The position numbers and the translations under genes are program-made. 64,000 bases of DNA from Rhodanobacter panaciterrae. GTDB lineage: Bacteria > Pseudomonadota > Gammaproteobacteria > Xanthomonadales > Rhodanobacteraceae. The stretch spans positions 92,066-156,065 of the forward strand of contig NZ_BMXT01000004.1 of NCBI RefSeq assembly GCF_014651895.1, given 5' to 3'. The number at the start of each line of letters is the position of its first letter. Position 1 is the stretch's first letter. This document shows positions 44,847 through 54,477 of the stretch, piece after piece. The notes below the pieces were generated by a model. The model was given only the letters and a program-made list of their open reading frames with translations, was not told the origin of the DNA and did no database searches.

Positions 44847-46220
44847 TCAGCCGATGCCCAGGCCGTCGATACCCGTGATCGTTGCCGCATCGAATCCGGC
44901 CAGTTCCGTGAAACGGCGACCGCGCTCGGCGTAGTCCTTGAACTGATCGAAACTGGGTGCGCCGGGTGATAGAAGGATTACGCCGTCCCGTGGCGTGCGA
45001 GCTTTCGCCTCGGCGACAGCGCTGGCGAGATCGTCGACTCGCACCATCGAGCAATTCACTTCAGCCGCACGCAGGGCCGCTTCGATACGTGCGCCATTGC
45101 TGCCCATGCAGACAATCGCGTTCGGCGGCGCGGTGCGCACCGCCTCGACGAACGGCGTCCAGTCCAGCCCGCGATCATGACCGCCAACCAGCACAGTCAC
45201 CGCGCGACCATGCAGACTTTCCAGTGCCGCCAGCGTAGCCAGCGGCGTGGTGCTGATCGAGTCGTTGACCCAGTGCCAGCCATCGTGTTCGCCCAGCGGT
45301 TGCAGGCGATTCGGCAGCGGGCGGAAGCGCGCAAGTGCCGGTGCAGCCGCCAGTGCATCCATGCCGACTGCAGCCAGCGCCGCCAGTGCGGCGCAAGCGT
45401 TGAGTGCATTGTGCAAGCCCGGCGCAGCCAGCTGCGCAACGGGAAAGACTTCATGCGAACCACGGCAGATGAAACCGTCAGCGACATGCCAGCCTTCCGG
45501 CTGACCGAACAACAACCGATGTGGATGAGCTTGCGTGCGCTCCAGCAAGGCCGGCTGCAGCGCATTGACCAGCAGCTGCCGCGAAACGTCGGCCAGGCGC
45601 AGCTTGTCGGCGACGTAACGTTCGCGCGAACCGTGCCAGTCCAGGTGTTCCTCGTACAGGCTGGTGATCACGCCGAACTCAAGCGGGCCTGCTTCGCCGG
45701 TCTGGAAGCTGGACAGTTCGATCACCCACAGATCAGCGCGCTGATCGAGCAGTTCCAGCAGTGGCAGGCCGATATTGCCGGCCAGTGCCGTGCGCACACC
45801 GAGTGCACGCGCCAGATGAGCGATCAGGGCACTCGTGGTGCTCTTGCCCTTGGTGCCGGTGACCGCGATGACATGCGCGTCCGGTTGCTTTTCGAAGCAG
45901 TGCTCGCCAAACCACAGCGCCGTACCGGAAGTAACCTGCAGGCCCTGCGCCTGCGCCGCCAACAAGGCCGGCTTGTATGCCGAGATGCCAGGCGATTTCA
46001 CCACCACATCGAATTGGCCCAGCGTGGTCGCGTCCGGTTCGCCAGCAACAACATCAATCGCCGCGTCGAACGCGCGGGCAGCATCGACTTCGGCCGCACT
46101 GCAGAACAAGGTGAAGTGCTGATCGCCACAGCGCTGACGCAACGCATGGATGGCCGCACGCCCTTCGCGCCCGAAACCCCAGACCGCCACGCGGCGGCCG
46201 CGCAGATCGGCAATACGCAT
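44847..46220 (-). CDS. murD2: UDP-N-acetylmuramoyl-L-alanine--L-glutamate ligase MurD2
   Basis: Mur ligase that, in the Xanthomonas pathway, adds L-Glu rather than D-Glu to UDP-MurNAc-L-Ala. The 457-residue protein has the Mur domains: N-terminal Rossmann (WGFGREGRAAI), the central ATP-binding domain with VTGTKGKSTTS, and the C-terminal domain (SPGAPSFDQFKDYAERG). I call MurD2, not MurD, because it is joined by a four-base overlap to murL, the epimerase that completes the step. On sequence alone ordinary MurD could not be excluded. Confidence 0.88.
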   Translation of the reverse strand: MRIADLRGRRVAVWGFGREGRAAIHALRQRCGDQHFTLFCSAAEVDAARAFDAAIDVVAGEPDATTLGQFDVVVKSPGISAYKPALLAAQAQGLQVTSGTALWFGEHCFEKQPDAHVIAVTGTKGKSTTSALIAHLARALGVRTALAGNIGLPLLELLDQRADLWVIELSSFQTGEAGPLEFGVITSLYEEHLDWHGSRERYVADKLRLADVSRQLLVNALQPALLERTQAHPHRLLFGQPEGWHVADGFICRGSHEVFPVAQLAAPGLHNALNACAALAALAAVGMDALAAAPALARFRPLPNRLQPLGEHDGWHWVNDSISTTPLATLAALESLHGRAVTVLVGGHDRGLDWTPFVEAVRTAPPNAIVCMGSNGARIEAALRAAEVNCSMVRVDDLASAVAEAKARTPRDGVILLSPGAPSFDQFKDYAERGRRFTELAGFDAATITGIDGLGIG

Positions 46221-47563
46221 CAGCCGATCGTCGCCAAGGCCGGCTGCAACCGGGTCGGCACATGATGTTCGGCCGACGGCTCAAGCCACGGCTCCAGCGC
46301 CAGCTGCGATGCATCCAGCTGCGGCAGGATTTCGCTACGGAAGCGTTCGATCAGCGCGTCCTCCTGCCACTCCGGCCGCTGGCTCAGCGCGTACATCGCG
46401 GCGCGCGCCTCGGCGCCCTCGCCCACGCATTCGAACGGCTTGTGGTCCTGGTATTCCAGCAGCGCGTCGAAACCACTGGCCTGATTCTCGTCGTCCAGCA
46501 GGTTGCGCCCGAAGATCGACAGCAGCCGCGGCTTGGGCAGGAACGGCGCCAGCGCAAGGAACACGAAATGGCATTTCGGACATTGTCCGCACCAGCGGTC
46601 GGCCGGCTTGGGACCGAGCAGCTTGAAGTTGCGATTGCAGCTGGAGAACGCGTCGAAGTACGGCATGAGCTTCGCGAACGCACGGGTGATCGCCAGTTCC
46701 GAATACGGGCGCAGCAGCGAGCAGTAGTCGAGATCGCTGGCCACATGCGTGTGCAGCCAGTTGCCCAGCAGCTGCTCGAACGCGTAGCCCTTGCTCCACT
46801 GATGGTTCACCTGCTGGCCTTCGTACTCCAGCGTGGCGGCCGAGGCGGAGCGCTCGTTGGCGAACGCGATCGAATCGTAGCCGTACAGGATCGCGGCGAC
46901 GGCGAGGATCGCCGAGTTCACCGCGGTCACCGGGATGTGCCCGTTCCACGCACCGAGCCGGTTCAGCTCGAACAAGCCGGGCGCCAGCTCGCGCTGGATG
47001 TTCAGCGTGGGCAGGCCGGTGCGCTCGGCGCAGGCGGCGATCAGCGCTGAATTGCCGACCCATACGGCGGTCGCCTCGCCGCCGATCGACTTGATCGCCT
47101 CGACCGCGACCAGTGAATCCTTGCCGCCGCCGATTGGCACCAGCGTGCGTTTGGGCAAACCTGCTGCAGGTGCCGGCGGCTGTGCCGCAGCGCCACGCGG
47201 AAACGTGATACGTCCACGCAGATCCAGCCCGTTGCGATAGGCGAACTCGGCCAGTCCATGCAGATACAACTGATCCAGCAACTCGGCGGTGGCGTCATCC
47301 AGCGGACCGCTGGCCACTTCAATCTTCGGCGGCACGCCAGCCTTGTAGTAACTGACACCCGCAATCAGATGCAGCAGTTTCAGCGCCGCATCGAATGCCG
47401 CCGCATGCCCAGCCGGAATCGCCGGCGCATGCGGGAAACGAATCCGCTCGACCAGTTCCTCACCGTCGTCGAACGCGTACGCCAGCTCGGCCACGCCATC
47501 GGCGTAGCTGCAGCGCACGAAGCGGAACAGCTGGGTCAGCCGCGGTTGAATCATCTTGCTCAC
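46220..47563 (-). CDS. murL: UDP-MurNAc-L-Ala-L-Glu epimerase MurL
   Basis: Epimerises the terminal L-Glu of UDP-MurNAc-L-Ala-L-Glu to D-Glu with ATP and Mg2+, replacing glutamate racemase for peptidoglycan; described in Xanthomonas. The ~447-residue protein has a PP-loop-like nucleotide motif IGGGKDSLVAVEAIKS and a C-terminal Cys cluster DRWCGQCPKCHFVFLAL. GTG 47563 (GGAG nine bases upstream) or ATG 47554 could start it. Its stop overlaps the murD2 start (ATGA). The pair is the main support for the assignment. Confidence 0.88.
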   Translation of the reverse strand: MSKMIQPRLTQLFRFVRCSYADGVAELAYAFDDGEELVERIRFPHAPAIPAGHAAAFDAALKLLHLIAGVSYYKAGVPPKIEVASGPLDDATAELLDQLYLHGLAEFAYRNGLDLRGRITFPRGAAAQPPAPAAGLPKRTLVPIGGGKDSLVAVEAIKSIGGEATAVWVGNSALIAACAERTGLPTLNIQRELAPGLFELNRLGAWNGHIPVTAVNSAILAVAAILYGYDSIAFANERSASAATLEYEGQQVNHQWSKGYAFEQLLGNWLHTHVASDLDYCSLLRPYSELAITRAFAKLMPYFDAFSSCNRNFKLLGPKPADRWCGQCPKCHFVFLALAPFLPKPRLLSIFGRNLLDDENQASGFDALLEYQDHKPFECVGEGAEARAAMYALSQRPEWQEDALIERFRSEILPQLDASQLALEPWLEPSAEHHVPTRLQPALATIG

Positions 47564-47588
47564 CAATACTTTCTCCAGCGCCAGGCGC

Positions 47589-50201
47589 CTATTCGATCAC
47601 GATCTCGTCGGCTTCGTCGCGCAGGTTGTAATGCGAGGACATCACCTTGCCGTAAGCACCCGCCTGCGCAATCAGCATCACGTCGCCCTCCTGCGCCTCG
47701 GGCAGGCGACGGTCGGTGCCGAGCACGTCGCCACTCTCGCAGATCGGGCCGACCACCTGGTACAGCGCGGTGGCAGGCTCATCGAGCCGGCTGAGATTGA
47801 CGATCTCGTGCCAGGCGTCGTAGAGGGCGGGACGGATCAGGCTGTTCATGCCGGTGTCGATGCCGAGATAGCGGAACGCACTCTTGCCCTTCTGCTGGGT
47901 CACCCGCGCCAGCAGCACACCGGCATCGGCGACCAGGTAACGGCCGGGTTCCATCCACAGCTGGTATTGCGGATAAGCCGCCTTGACCTCGCGCAGCACC
48001 CGATCGAGTTCAGCGATGTCGAGCCGTGCCTCGCCCGGATGCGATGGCACGCCAAGGCCACCACCGATATTCAGGAAGGTCACGCTGCCGATGCGCTCGG
48101 CCAGGCTGGCCAGCTGCGCATAGACCTCGCCCCAGTGGCCAGCATCAAGTACGCCCGAACCCAGATGCGCATGCAGGCCGCGCACGATCACGCCATGGGT
48201 TTCGGCCAGCTGCAGGAAGATCGCCAGCTGATCCAGCGGCAGGCCAAACTTGCTGCCGCTGCCGCCGGTGCGCACCTTTTCGTGATGACCGAGGCCGCGG
48301 CCCAGATCCACCCGCAGCACGATCTCCCGGCCGCGGAACAATTCGCCCCAATGCTCGATCGGGTACAACGAATCCAGCGTCACCGCGGCGCGGGTGCCGA
48401 GCGCAAAGACGTAATCCTCGCGGGGCGCGAAGTTCGGTGTGAACAGCAGCGGCGTGGCTTCCGGCACGATCGCGCTGACCGCCCTCAATTCGCCTGGCGA
48501 GACGCACTCGAACGCGAAGCCTTCCGCGACCAGTGCGCGCAGGATCGCCGGATGGGTGTTCGCCTTCACCGCATAATGCAGACGATCGACCGCAGCCAGC
48601 GTGTTCAGCTCGCGCGCCTGCTGGCGCACCGTCGGCAAGTGATAGACGTAACGCGGCGTTGCCTCGGCAGCCAGCTCCAGCAGACGCTGCCGTTGCGACT
48701 CGCGCCACCATGCCGTCGCTGCGCTGGGTGCTTCGCCACTGCCGTACAAGGTCTGCCAGCTGGGGCCGAACAGTTCACTGTCGTCGGTACGCAGCGCACC
48801 GGCCGAAATCAGCAGGTCGTGCAGATGCGGCAGCAGAGTATCAACCACCTCCTCGTCCACCACGAAAGTGAGATTGAGGTTGTTCGACGACTGCGAAATC
48901 ATGTGCACGCGCAACTGGCCGAACTCGGCCAGCACGCCGGACAGCGTGTGCAGCAGCGAACGCATGCCGCGGCCGACCAAAGTAATTGCAGCGCATGGCG
49001 CGATCACCTTGACCCGACACACCTTGGCCAGATCGCTGGCCAGTGCGGCGATCGCGTCGGAGTCGAGCAGGTTCTCGGTGGGATCGAGCGACACCGTGAC
49101 ATTGGTCTCGGCCGAACCGATCAGGTCCACCGACAGCCCGTGCTGCTTGAAGTGCGCGAATACGTCGGCGAGGAAACCGACCTGCTGCCACATGCCGACC
49201 GATTCCATCGACACCAGGGTGATGCCTTTGCGCGCGCTGATCGCCTTGACGCTGGGCGCATGTGCGCGTACTTCGGGGCCGATCACGGTGCCATCCAACT
49301 CCGGCCGGTTGGTGTCCTTGATCAGCAGCGGCACGCGCGGTTCGCGCAGAGGCGACAGGCAGCGCGGATGCAGCACCTTGGCACCGGTGGAGGCGATTTC
49401 CTGCGCCTCCTCGTAGTCCAGTCGCTGCAGCAGGCGTGCGCCCGGCACCTGGCGTGGGTTGGCGGTGAACATGCCGGCTACGTCGGTCCAGATCTCCACC
49501 CGCTGCGCCTTCAGCAACGCGCCGAAGTAGGAGGCGGACGTGTCGGAGCCGCCGCGTCCCAGCAACACGGTGCGACCCTGCGACTCCCGGGCGATGAAGC
49601 CCTGGGTGATGAACACCTCACCCAGCGTGGCCAGCCGTGCGGCCAGCACCGGATCAGGTCGCGAATCGACCATCGAGGACAGCAGCCGGGTGCGCTCGTT
49701 CTGGTTTGGCAAAGCAATCGCAGCGAGACAGTCACGCGCGTCCAGCCACTGTGTGGGCAGTCCGCTATGGCTGAGAAAGGCGGCACCGAGTGCGCTGGAG
49801 AGCAGCTCGCCATGGGCCTGGATCGCCGCTGCCCATGCCAGCTCGCCAAGAACAGCCGAACCGTTCTCAGCCAGCGTGGCCAATTCGGACAGTCGCGCAC
49901 CGAGCGTATCCGGAACCGCCAGCTGCATGTGATCGAGCAGGTCGTAGTGACGCTGTGCGATCGCCTTGGCAGCCTCGATGCGTTTGCCCTTGTCACCGTG
50001 GGTGCACAGTTGTTTGAGTGCGTCGGTGATGCCGGTGAGCGCCGAAACGACAACCAGTACACGCGCGCCTTCGGCACGACGGCTGGCTACCAGCTCCAGA
50101 ATGTTCTGCCAGCGCGGCAAGGTGGCGACACTGGTGCCGCCAAACTTCATCACGATCCAGGATGCGTCGGCATGGAGCGACGCGGGGCTTTGCGGATTCA
50201 C
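47589..50201 (-). CDS. lysAC: Bifunctional aspartate kinase / diaminopimelate decarboxylase
   Basis: A fusion of the first and last enzymes of the lysine branch, 870 residues, matching the ~869-residue fusion in Xanthomonas. The N-terminal half is aspartate kinase (MKFGGTS at 18-24) with ACT regulatory domains (~300-460). The C-terminal half is PLP-dependent decarboxylase with the Lys in YAVKANTHP, a HLGSG motif and the CESGD Cys-containing active site. The GTG at 50201 gives the family N-terminus. It lies 25 bases upstream of murL. Since diaminopimelate feeds peptidoglycan, murL/murD2 and this gene are thematically linked. Confidence 0.93.
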   Translation of the reverse strand: MNPQSPASLHADASWIVMKFGGTSVATLPRWQNILELVASRRAEGARVLVVVSALTGITDALKQLCTHGDKGKRIEAAKAIAQRHYDLLDHMQLAVPDTLGARLSELATLAENGSAVLGELAWAAAIQAHGELLSSALGAAFLSHSGLPTQWLDARDCLAAIALPNQNERTRLLSSMVDSRPDPVLAARLATLGEVFITQGFIARESQGRTVLLGRGGSDTSASYFGALLKAQRVEIWTDVAGMFTANPRQVPGARLLQRLDYEEAQEIASTGAKVLHPRCLSPLREPRVPLLIKDTNRPELDGTVIGPEVRAHAPSVKAISARKGITLVSMESVGMWQQVGFLADVFAHFKQHGLSVDLIGSAETNVTVSLDPTENLLDSDAIAALASDLAKVCRVKVIAPCAAITLVGRGMRSLLHTLSGVLAEFGQLRVHMISQSSNNLNLTFVVDEEVVDTLLPHLHDLLISAGALRTDDSELFGPSWQTLYGSGEAPSAATAWWRESQRQRLLELAAEATPRYVYHLPTVRQQARELNTLAAVDRLHYAVKANTHPAILRALVAEGFAFECVSPGELRAVSAIVPEATPLLFTPNFAPREDYVFALGTRAAVTLDSLYPIEHWGELFRGREIVLRVDLGRGLGHHEKVRTGGSGSKFGLPLDQLAIFLQLAETHGVIVRGLHAHLGSGVLDAGHWGEVYAQLASLAERIGSVTFLNIGGGLGVPSHPGEARLDIAELDRVLREVKAAYPQYQLWMEPGRYLVADAGVLLARVTQQKGKSAFRYLGIDTGMNSLIRPALYDAWHEIVNLSRLDEPATALYQVVGPICESGDVLGTDRRLPEAQEGDVMLIAQAGAYGKVMSSHYNLRDEADEIVIE

Positions 50202-50326
50202 GGCTACCTTCAGTGGCGGTGGTGGAAAACAATCCGGCCAGTGTTGCGCCGCAGCAGGTGGAATGCAACCGCTCGGAGGCTGCATACGTTTGGATGGCTA
50301 AATGCGGTGACGTATGGACCGAAGAA

Positions 50327-50411
50327 CCGTCATCCCGGCGGAAGCCGGGATCCAGTGACTCTCTCCGCCAGACGTGCAGGCGCTGGATTCCAGCGTTCGC
50401 TGGGATGACGG
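50327..50411. repeat. REPIN upstream of lysAC
   Basis: Outer arms CCGTCATCCC (50327-50336) and GGGATGACGG (50402-50411) are perfect inverted copies. Inside are two REP hairpins, CCCGGCGGAAGCCGGGATCCAG and the inverted GCTGGATTCCAGCGTTCGC. It lies between the fumarase 3' end and the lysAC start, in a 228-base gap, as these elements usually do. The transposase (RAYT) is not in the window. Confidence 0.88.
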
Positions 50412-50429
50412 GTCAGAAGAAAGTTGGTG

Positions 50430-51944
50430 TTACGCCACGACCACGGGAATCTTGCCGATCCGTGCCTGCCATTCTTTCGGTCCCGTCTGATGCACCGAGG
50501 TACCCGCGGAATCCACTGCCACCGTCACCGGCATGTCCTGCACGGTGAACTCGTAGATCGCCTCCATGCCCAGATCGGCAAAGCCGACCACGCGCGAAGC
50601 CTTGATCGCCTTGGACACCAGATACGCCGCGCCGCCGACCGCCATCAGGTACACCGACTGGTGCTTCTTGATCGCCTCGATTGCCGCCGGACCGCGCTCG
50701 GCCTTGCCGACCATACCGAGCAGACCGGTCTGCGCCAGCACCTGTTCGGTGAACTTGTCCATGCGGGTGGCCGTGGTCGGGCCGGCGGGACCGACCACTT
50801 CGTCGCGCACCGCATCGACCGGGCCGACGTAATAGATGAAGCGGCCCTTGAAATCCACCGGCAGCGGCTCGCCCTTGTTCAACATCTCGACCATGCGCTT
50901 GTGCGCGGCGTCGCGACCGGTCAGCAGCTTGCCGTTGAGCAGCAGCACTTCGCCCGGCTTCCAGCTCGCCACTTCCTCGCGCGTCACGCTGTCGAGGTTC
51001 ACCCGACGCCCCTTCGAGCTGTCGTAGGTCAGCTTCGGCCAGTCTTCCAGCGACGGCGGATCGAGCATCACCGGGCCGGAACCGTCCAGCGTGAAGTGCG
51101 CGTGGCGGGTCGCCGCGCAGTTCGGGATCAGCGCCACCGGCAGGTTCGCCGCGTGGGTCGGGTAATCCTTGATCTTGATGTCGAGCACGGTGGTGAGGCC
51201 GCCCAGGCCTTGCGCACCGATGCCGAGCGCGTTGACCTTTTCGTACAGCTCGATGCGCAGTTCCTCGGCGCGATTGCTCGGTCCGCGCGCGATCAGCTCC
51301 TGGATGTCGATCGGCTCCATCAGCGCCTCCTTCGCCAGCAGCATCGCCTTCTCGGCGGTGCCGCCGATACCCAGGCCGAGCATGCCCGGCGGGCACCAGC
51401 CGGCGCCCATCGTGGGCACGGTCTTCAGCACCCAGTCGACGATCGAGTCGGACGGGTTGAGCATCACGAACTTCGATTTCGCCTCGGAGCCGCCACCCTT
51501 CGCCGCCACGATCACGTCGAGCTTGTCGCCCGGCACGATAGCCACGTTGATGATCGCCGGTGTGTTGTCCTTGGTGTTGACGCGCTTGCCGGCCGGGTCG
51601 GCCAGGATGCTCGCACGCAGCTTGTTGTCCGGGTCGTTGTAGGCACGACGCACGCCCTCGTTGACCATCTCGTCCAGCGACAGCGTGGCGTCCCACTGCA
51701 CGTTCATGCCGACCTTGAGAAACACGGTCACGATGCCAGTGTCCTGGCACAGCGGGCGATGCCCTTCCGCGGCCATGCGCGAATTGATCAGGATCTGCGC
51801 CATCGCATCCCTGGCCGCCGGGCTCTCTTCACGCTCGTAGGCGGCGGCGAGGCCCTTGATGTAGTCGACCGGGTGGTAATAACTGATGTACTGCAGCGCG
51901 TCGGCGACGGACTGGATCAGATCGTCTTGCTTGATGATGGTCAT
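50430..51944 (-). CDS. fumA: Class I fumarate hydratase (FumA/FumB type)
   Basis: Homodimeric [4Fe-4S] fumarase of the TCA cycle, 504 residues from ATG 51944 (MTIIKQDDLIQSVADALQYI). The N-terminal alpha domain shows the CQDTGI motif and the conserved GWCPPGMLGLGIGGTAEKA. The C-terminal beta domain carries YYVGPVDAVRDEVVGPAGPTTATRMD and FADLGMEAIYEFTVQDMPVTVAVD. Length is slightly shorter than E. coli FumA (548). It is oxygen-labile in the family. It is monocistronic in this context, transcribed toward lysAC. Confidence 0.94.
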   Translation of the reverse strand: MTIIKQDDLIQSVADALQYISYYHPVDYIKGLAAAYEREESPAARDAMAQILINSRMAAEGHRPLCQDTGIVTVFLKVGMNVQWDATLSLDEMVNEGVRRAYNDPDNKLRASILADPAGKRVNTKDNTPAIINVAIVPGDKLDVIVAAKGGGSEAKSKFVMLNPSDSIVDWVLKTVPTMGAGWCPPGMLGLGIGGTAEKAMLLAKEALMEPIDIQELIARGPSNRAEELRIELYEKVNALGIGAQGLGGLTTVLDIKIKDYPTHAANLPVALIPNCAATRHAHFTLDGSGPVMLDPPSLEDWPKLTYDSSKGRRVNLDSVTREEVASWKPGEVLLLNGKLLTGRDAAHKRMVEMLNKGEPLPVDFKGRFIYYVGPVDAVRDEVVGPAGPTTATRMDKFTEQVLAQTGLLGMVGKAERGPAAIEAIKKHQSVYLMAVGGAAYLVSKAIKASRVVGFADLGMEAIYEFTVQDMPVTVAVDSAGTSVHQTGPKEWQARIGKIPVVVA

Positions 51945-52379
51945 GAGGCGGCTTCGACTCCGGGAAATACCGCGTCGAAAACGGCCGTTTGCGACGCACA
52001 ATCTCTCTATTGTGCCGCAACTCGGCCTGCGACCAGAAAGTGGGCGGACCGTCAGCAGACGCAGGCAAGATCCAACACCTGGCGTTTTGCCAGCCTGCGG
52101 CAGCCTCGATCCAAAAAGCACAACCGCAATTTCATGCGGGATATTTTGAGCTGTGGCCTGCGTTTCGAGAAATATTTCGCCTGATCAGACACTTCCAAGA
52201 TCGATCTCACGCTGCTAGCGTCGCCGAACCAGCGCGGATTGATCTTCAGGGGCCGTCCTGGGTTCTCGGGAACGAGATTACGAACGTACGGCTCACCGGC
52301 CTGCCGGGCGCGCGGGCGCTACGCAATGTGGTGCCACAGCGTTACCCAGCGTGACCGTTTCAACCCTTGGAGAAAGCTC
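51945..52379. other. Divergent intergenic region fumA / sedolisin
   Basis: A 435-base region between the divergent fumarase and S53 peptidase genes. The sedolisin ribosome-binding site GGAG is at 52369-52372. An A/T-rich patch at 52130-52180 is the likeliest promoter zone; TTGAGC (52146-52151) and an AATATT at 52171-52176 are a weak pair with a long spacer. No supported coding sequence: frames that cross it lack a start context and family match. Confidence 0.5.
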
Positions 52380-54302
52380 ATGCTCACGCACTTGCATCGC
52401 AAGTCGCTCGCGACTTCGTTGGCGTTGCTGCTTTGCGGCTTCGCTACCACATCTTTCGCCGCAAGCGGCTCGACGCCTACCGACCTGGGGGCAAGCAATC
52501 CCGGTCAAACCGTGAATGTCACGCTGGTGCTCGGCCTGCACAATCAGGACGCACTCGAGCAGTACATCTACAGCACGGTCACTCAGGGCAATCCCTCGTA
52601 TCACCGCTTCCTCACCACGGCACAGTTTGCGGATCGCTATGGCGCCACTGCCGACGAGATCGCCAAAGTGCAGTCGTACCTGAAGCAGCAGGGGCTCACC
52701 CAGGTCGAGTTGCTGCCGAATCATCTGGCGATCAAGGTCAGCGGCACGATCGGCCAGTTCAATACGGCCTTCCATACGTCCATCCATGATTACCAGGCCA
52801 GTGACGGCACCACCTTCCACCGACCGAATGCCACACCAAGTATGCCCTCGGCGCTTTCCGGCACGCTGGTCGTGGCCTCGGGCCTCAGCAGCGAGGCCCG
52901 CTATCGCTCGCATCGCGTCAGCGTGCTCCCGCTACCGCAGGGTCCGACAACCAATGCACTGGCGAGGAGCGCGACGGCGCCCGCCACCGTTCCGTGCACC
53001 GGCAACCCCACCGCCACCTGCACACCCGAGGCATTCACGGTCGGTGACGTGGCCAACCGCTACAACATCAACCCGCTCTACAAGGCCGGCGTGAACGGCA
53101 AGGGCTCGACCATCGGCATCGCCACGCTGGCGAATTTCCTGCCCGCCGACGCCTACAGCTACTGGAGCACGATCGGCTTGGCCGTGAAGCCCAAGCGCAT
53201 CACCCAGGTGCACGTGGACGGTGGCGGCCCACTCGGCAGCAATGCCGGCTCTGGCGAAACCTCGCTCGATGTCGAACAGTCCGGTGGCCTGGCGCCCTGG
53301 GCGAACATCATCGTGTACGACGCACCCAATACCGATGCCGGCTTCTTCGATGTATTCAATCAGGCGGTGTCCGACAACAAGGTGGACAGCCTGTCGGTCA
53401 GTTGGGGCTCGCCGGAAATCGCCTACTTCCCGCAGCTCAACAGCGGCGTCGACTACACGGACGAATTGCTGGCCTTCCACCAGGTCTTCATGGAAGCGGC
53501 TGCGCAGGGCATCTCGATGTTCGCCACATCCGGTGATTCGGGCGCCTACGACACGGTGCGCGGACTGGGCGGCTTTCTCACCGACCCCGTACCACCGCCG
53601 CTCACCACCGACGCCCCAGGCTCCGATCCCTTCATCACCACCGCAGGCGGCACCACCGTACCGTTTTCTTTCAGCTTCAGCGGTGGGCCGACGGCGTCGA
53701 TCAGCAAGGAAAGTGTCTGGGCTTGGGACTGGATCTCCAACTACTTCAACACCAATTTCGGCGTGGATATCACCGATGAGGTGTTCTCGGTCGGTGGCGG
53801 TGGCGGCGTGAGCGTGTTCTGGTCGTTGCCGCGCTATCAGCAGTTCACCTCCGGCATCCGCAAGAGTGAGAAGAACCAGACCCTGCTGCTCCCGCCGTCG
53901 CGTATTTTTCCGCTCGGCGTCAACTACACGTTGCCGGCCAACTACCGCGGCCGCAACGTACCCGACATCTCGCTCGACGCGGACCCCTATACCGGCTACA
54001 GCTTCGTCTCGTCATTGGATGGCACGGGCCTGCTGACGGGCGAAGGCGGCACCAGTTTCGTCGCACCCCAGCTCAACGGCATCAGCGCCCTGCTGAAGCA
54101 GTCGACCCGCGGTCGCGTCGGTTTCTGGAATCCACAGGTCTATCCGCTGCAGAACATCTTCGGCTATGGCCCGTTCTCGCCGTTCAACGACATCAGGGCC
54201 GGCGACAACTGGTTCTACAACGGCGTCAATGGCTATGACCCCGGCGCAGGCATCGGCACGCTCAACGTGACGAACCTGTCCTTGTTCCTCAGCGTCTTCT
54301 GA
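52380..54302 (+). CDS. S53-family serine-carboxyl protease (sedolisin/xanthomonalisin-like)
   Basis: A secreted acid protease, 640-residue precursor. It has a signal peptide (~1-28), a pro-kumamolisin activation domain (~30-190) that is removed by self-cleavage, and a catalytic domain with Glu293 and Asp297 (GETSLD), Asp386 (TSGDSG) and Ser559 in EGGTSFVAP. The calcium site lies at the C-terminus (NDIRAGDNWFYNGVNGYDPGAGIG). GGAG is seven bases upstream of ATG 52380. Xanthomonadales carry several such proteases. A hairpin terminator follows. Confidence 0.92.
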   Translation: MLTHLHRKSLATSLALLLCGFATTSFAASGSTPTDLGASNPGQTVNVTLVLGLHNQDALEQYIYSTVTQGNPSYHRFLTTAQFADRYGATADEIAKVQSYLKQQGLTQVELLPNHLAIKVSGTIGQFNTAFHTSIHDYQASDGTTFHRPNATPSMPSALSGTLVVASGLSSEARYRSHRVSVLPLPQGPTTNALARSATAPATVPCTGNPTATCTPEAFTVGDVANRYNINPLYKAGVNGKGSTIGIATLANFLPADAYSYWSTIGLAVKPKRITQVHVDGGGPLGSNAGSGETSLDVEQSGGLAPWANIIVYDAPNTDAGFFDVFNQAVSDNKVDSLSVSWGSPEIAYFPQLNSGVDYTDELLAFHQVFMEAAAQGISMFATSGDSGAYDTVRGLGGFLTDPVPPPLTTDAPGSDPFITTAGGTTVPFSFSFSGGPTASISKESVWAWDWISNYFNTNFGVDITDEVFSVGGGGGVSVFWSLPRYQQFTSGIRKSEKNQTLLLPPSRIFPLGVNYTLPANYRGRNVPDISLDADPYTGYSFVSSLDGTGLLTGEGGTSFVAPQLNGISALLKQSTRGRVGFWNPQVYPLQNIFGYGPFSPFNDIRAGDNWFYNGVNGYDPGAGIGTLNVTNLSLFLSVF

Positions 54303-54322
54303 CCATCCCTGGACCCGCCGCA

Positions 54323-54356
54323 CAGGAAGCCGACGCCGCAAGACGTCGGCTTCCTG
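54323..54356 (+). terminator. Hairpin after the sedolisin gene
   Basis: CAGGAAGCCGACG (54323-54335) pairs perfectly with CGTCGGCTTCCTG (54344-54356) around an eight-base loop. The following CTTGCTGG has only a weak T content. Confidence 0.6.
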
Positions 54357-54477
54357 CTTGCTGGTGCCTCGTCCCCGTCTGCCGTAACCCACCGTGCGCA
54401 CGCTGGCCGGGGCGCACTCCACTTGTGACGGACGCTTGCGGGTGGCATCGTCAGGCGATTGCCCAGCCGGAATCGCC

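Noticed and set aside
51945..52379. CRISPR or tandem-repeat structure in the larger intergenic gaps
   Set aside because: No regularly spaced repeats were seen here or elsewhere; the only repeats are attC sites, REPINs and the tsaB duplicate.
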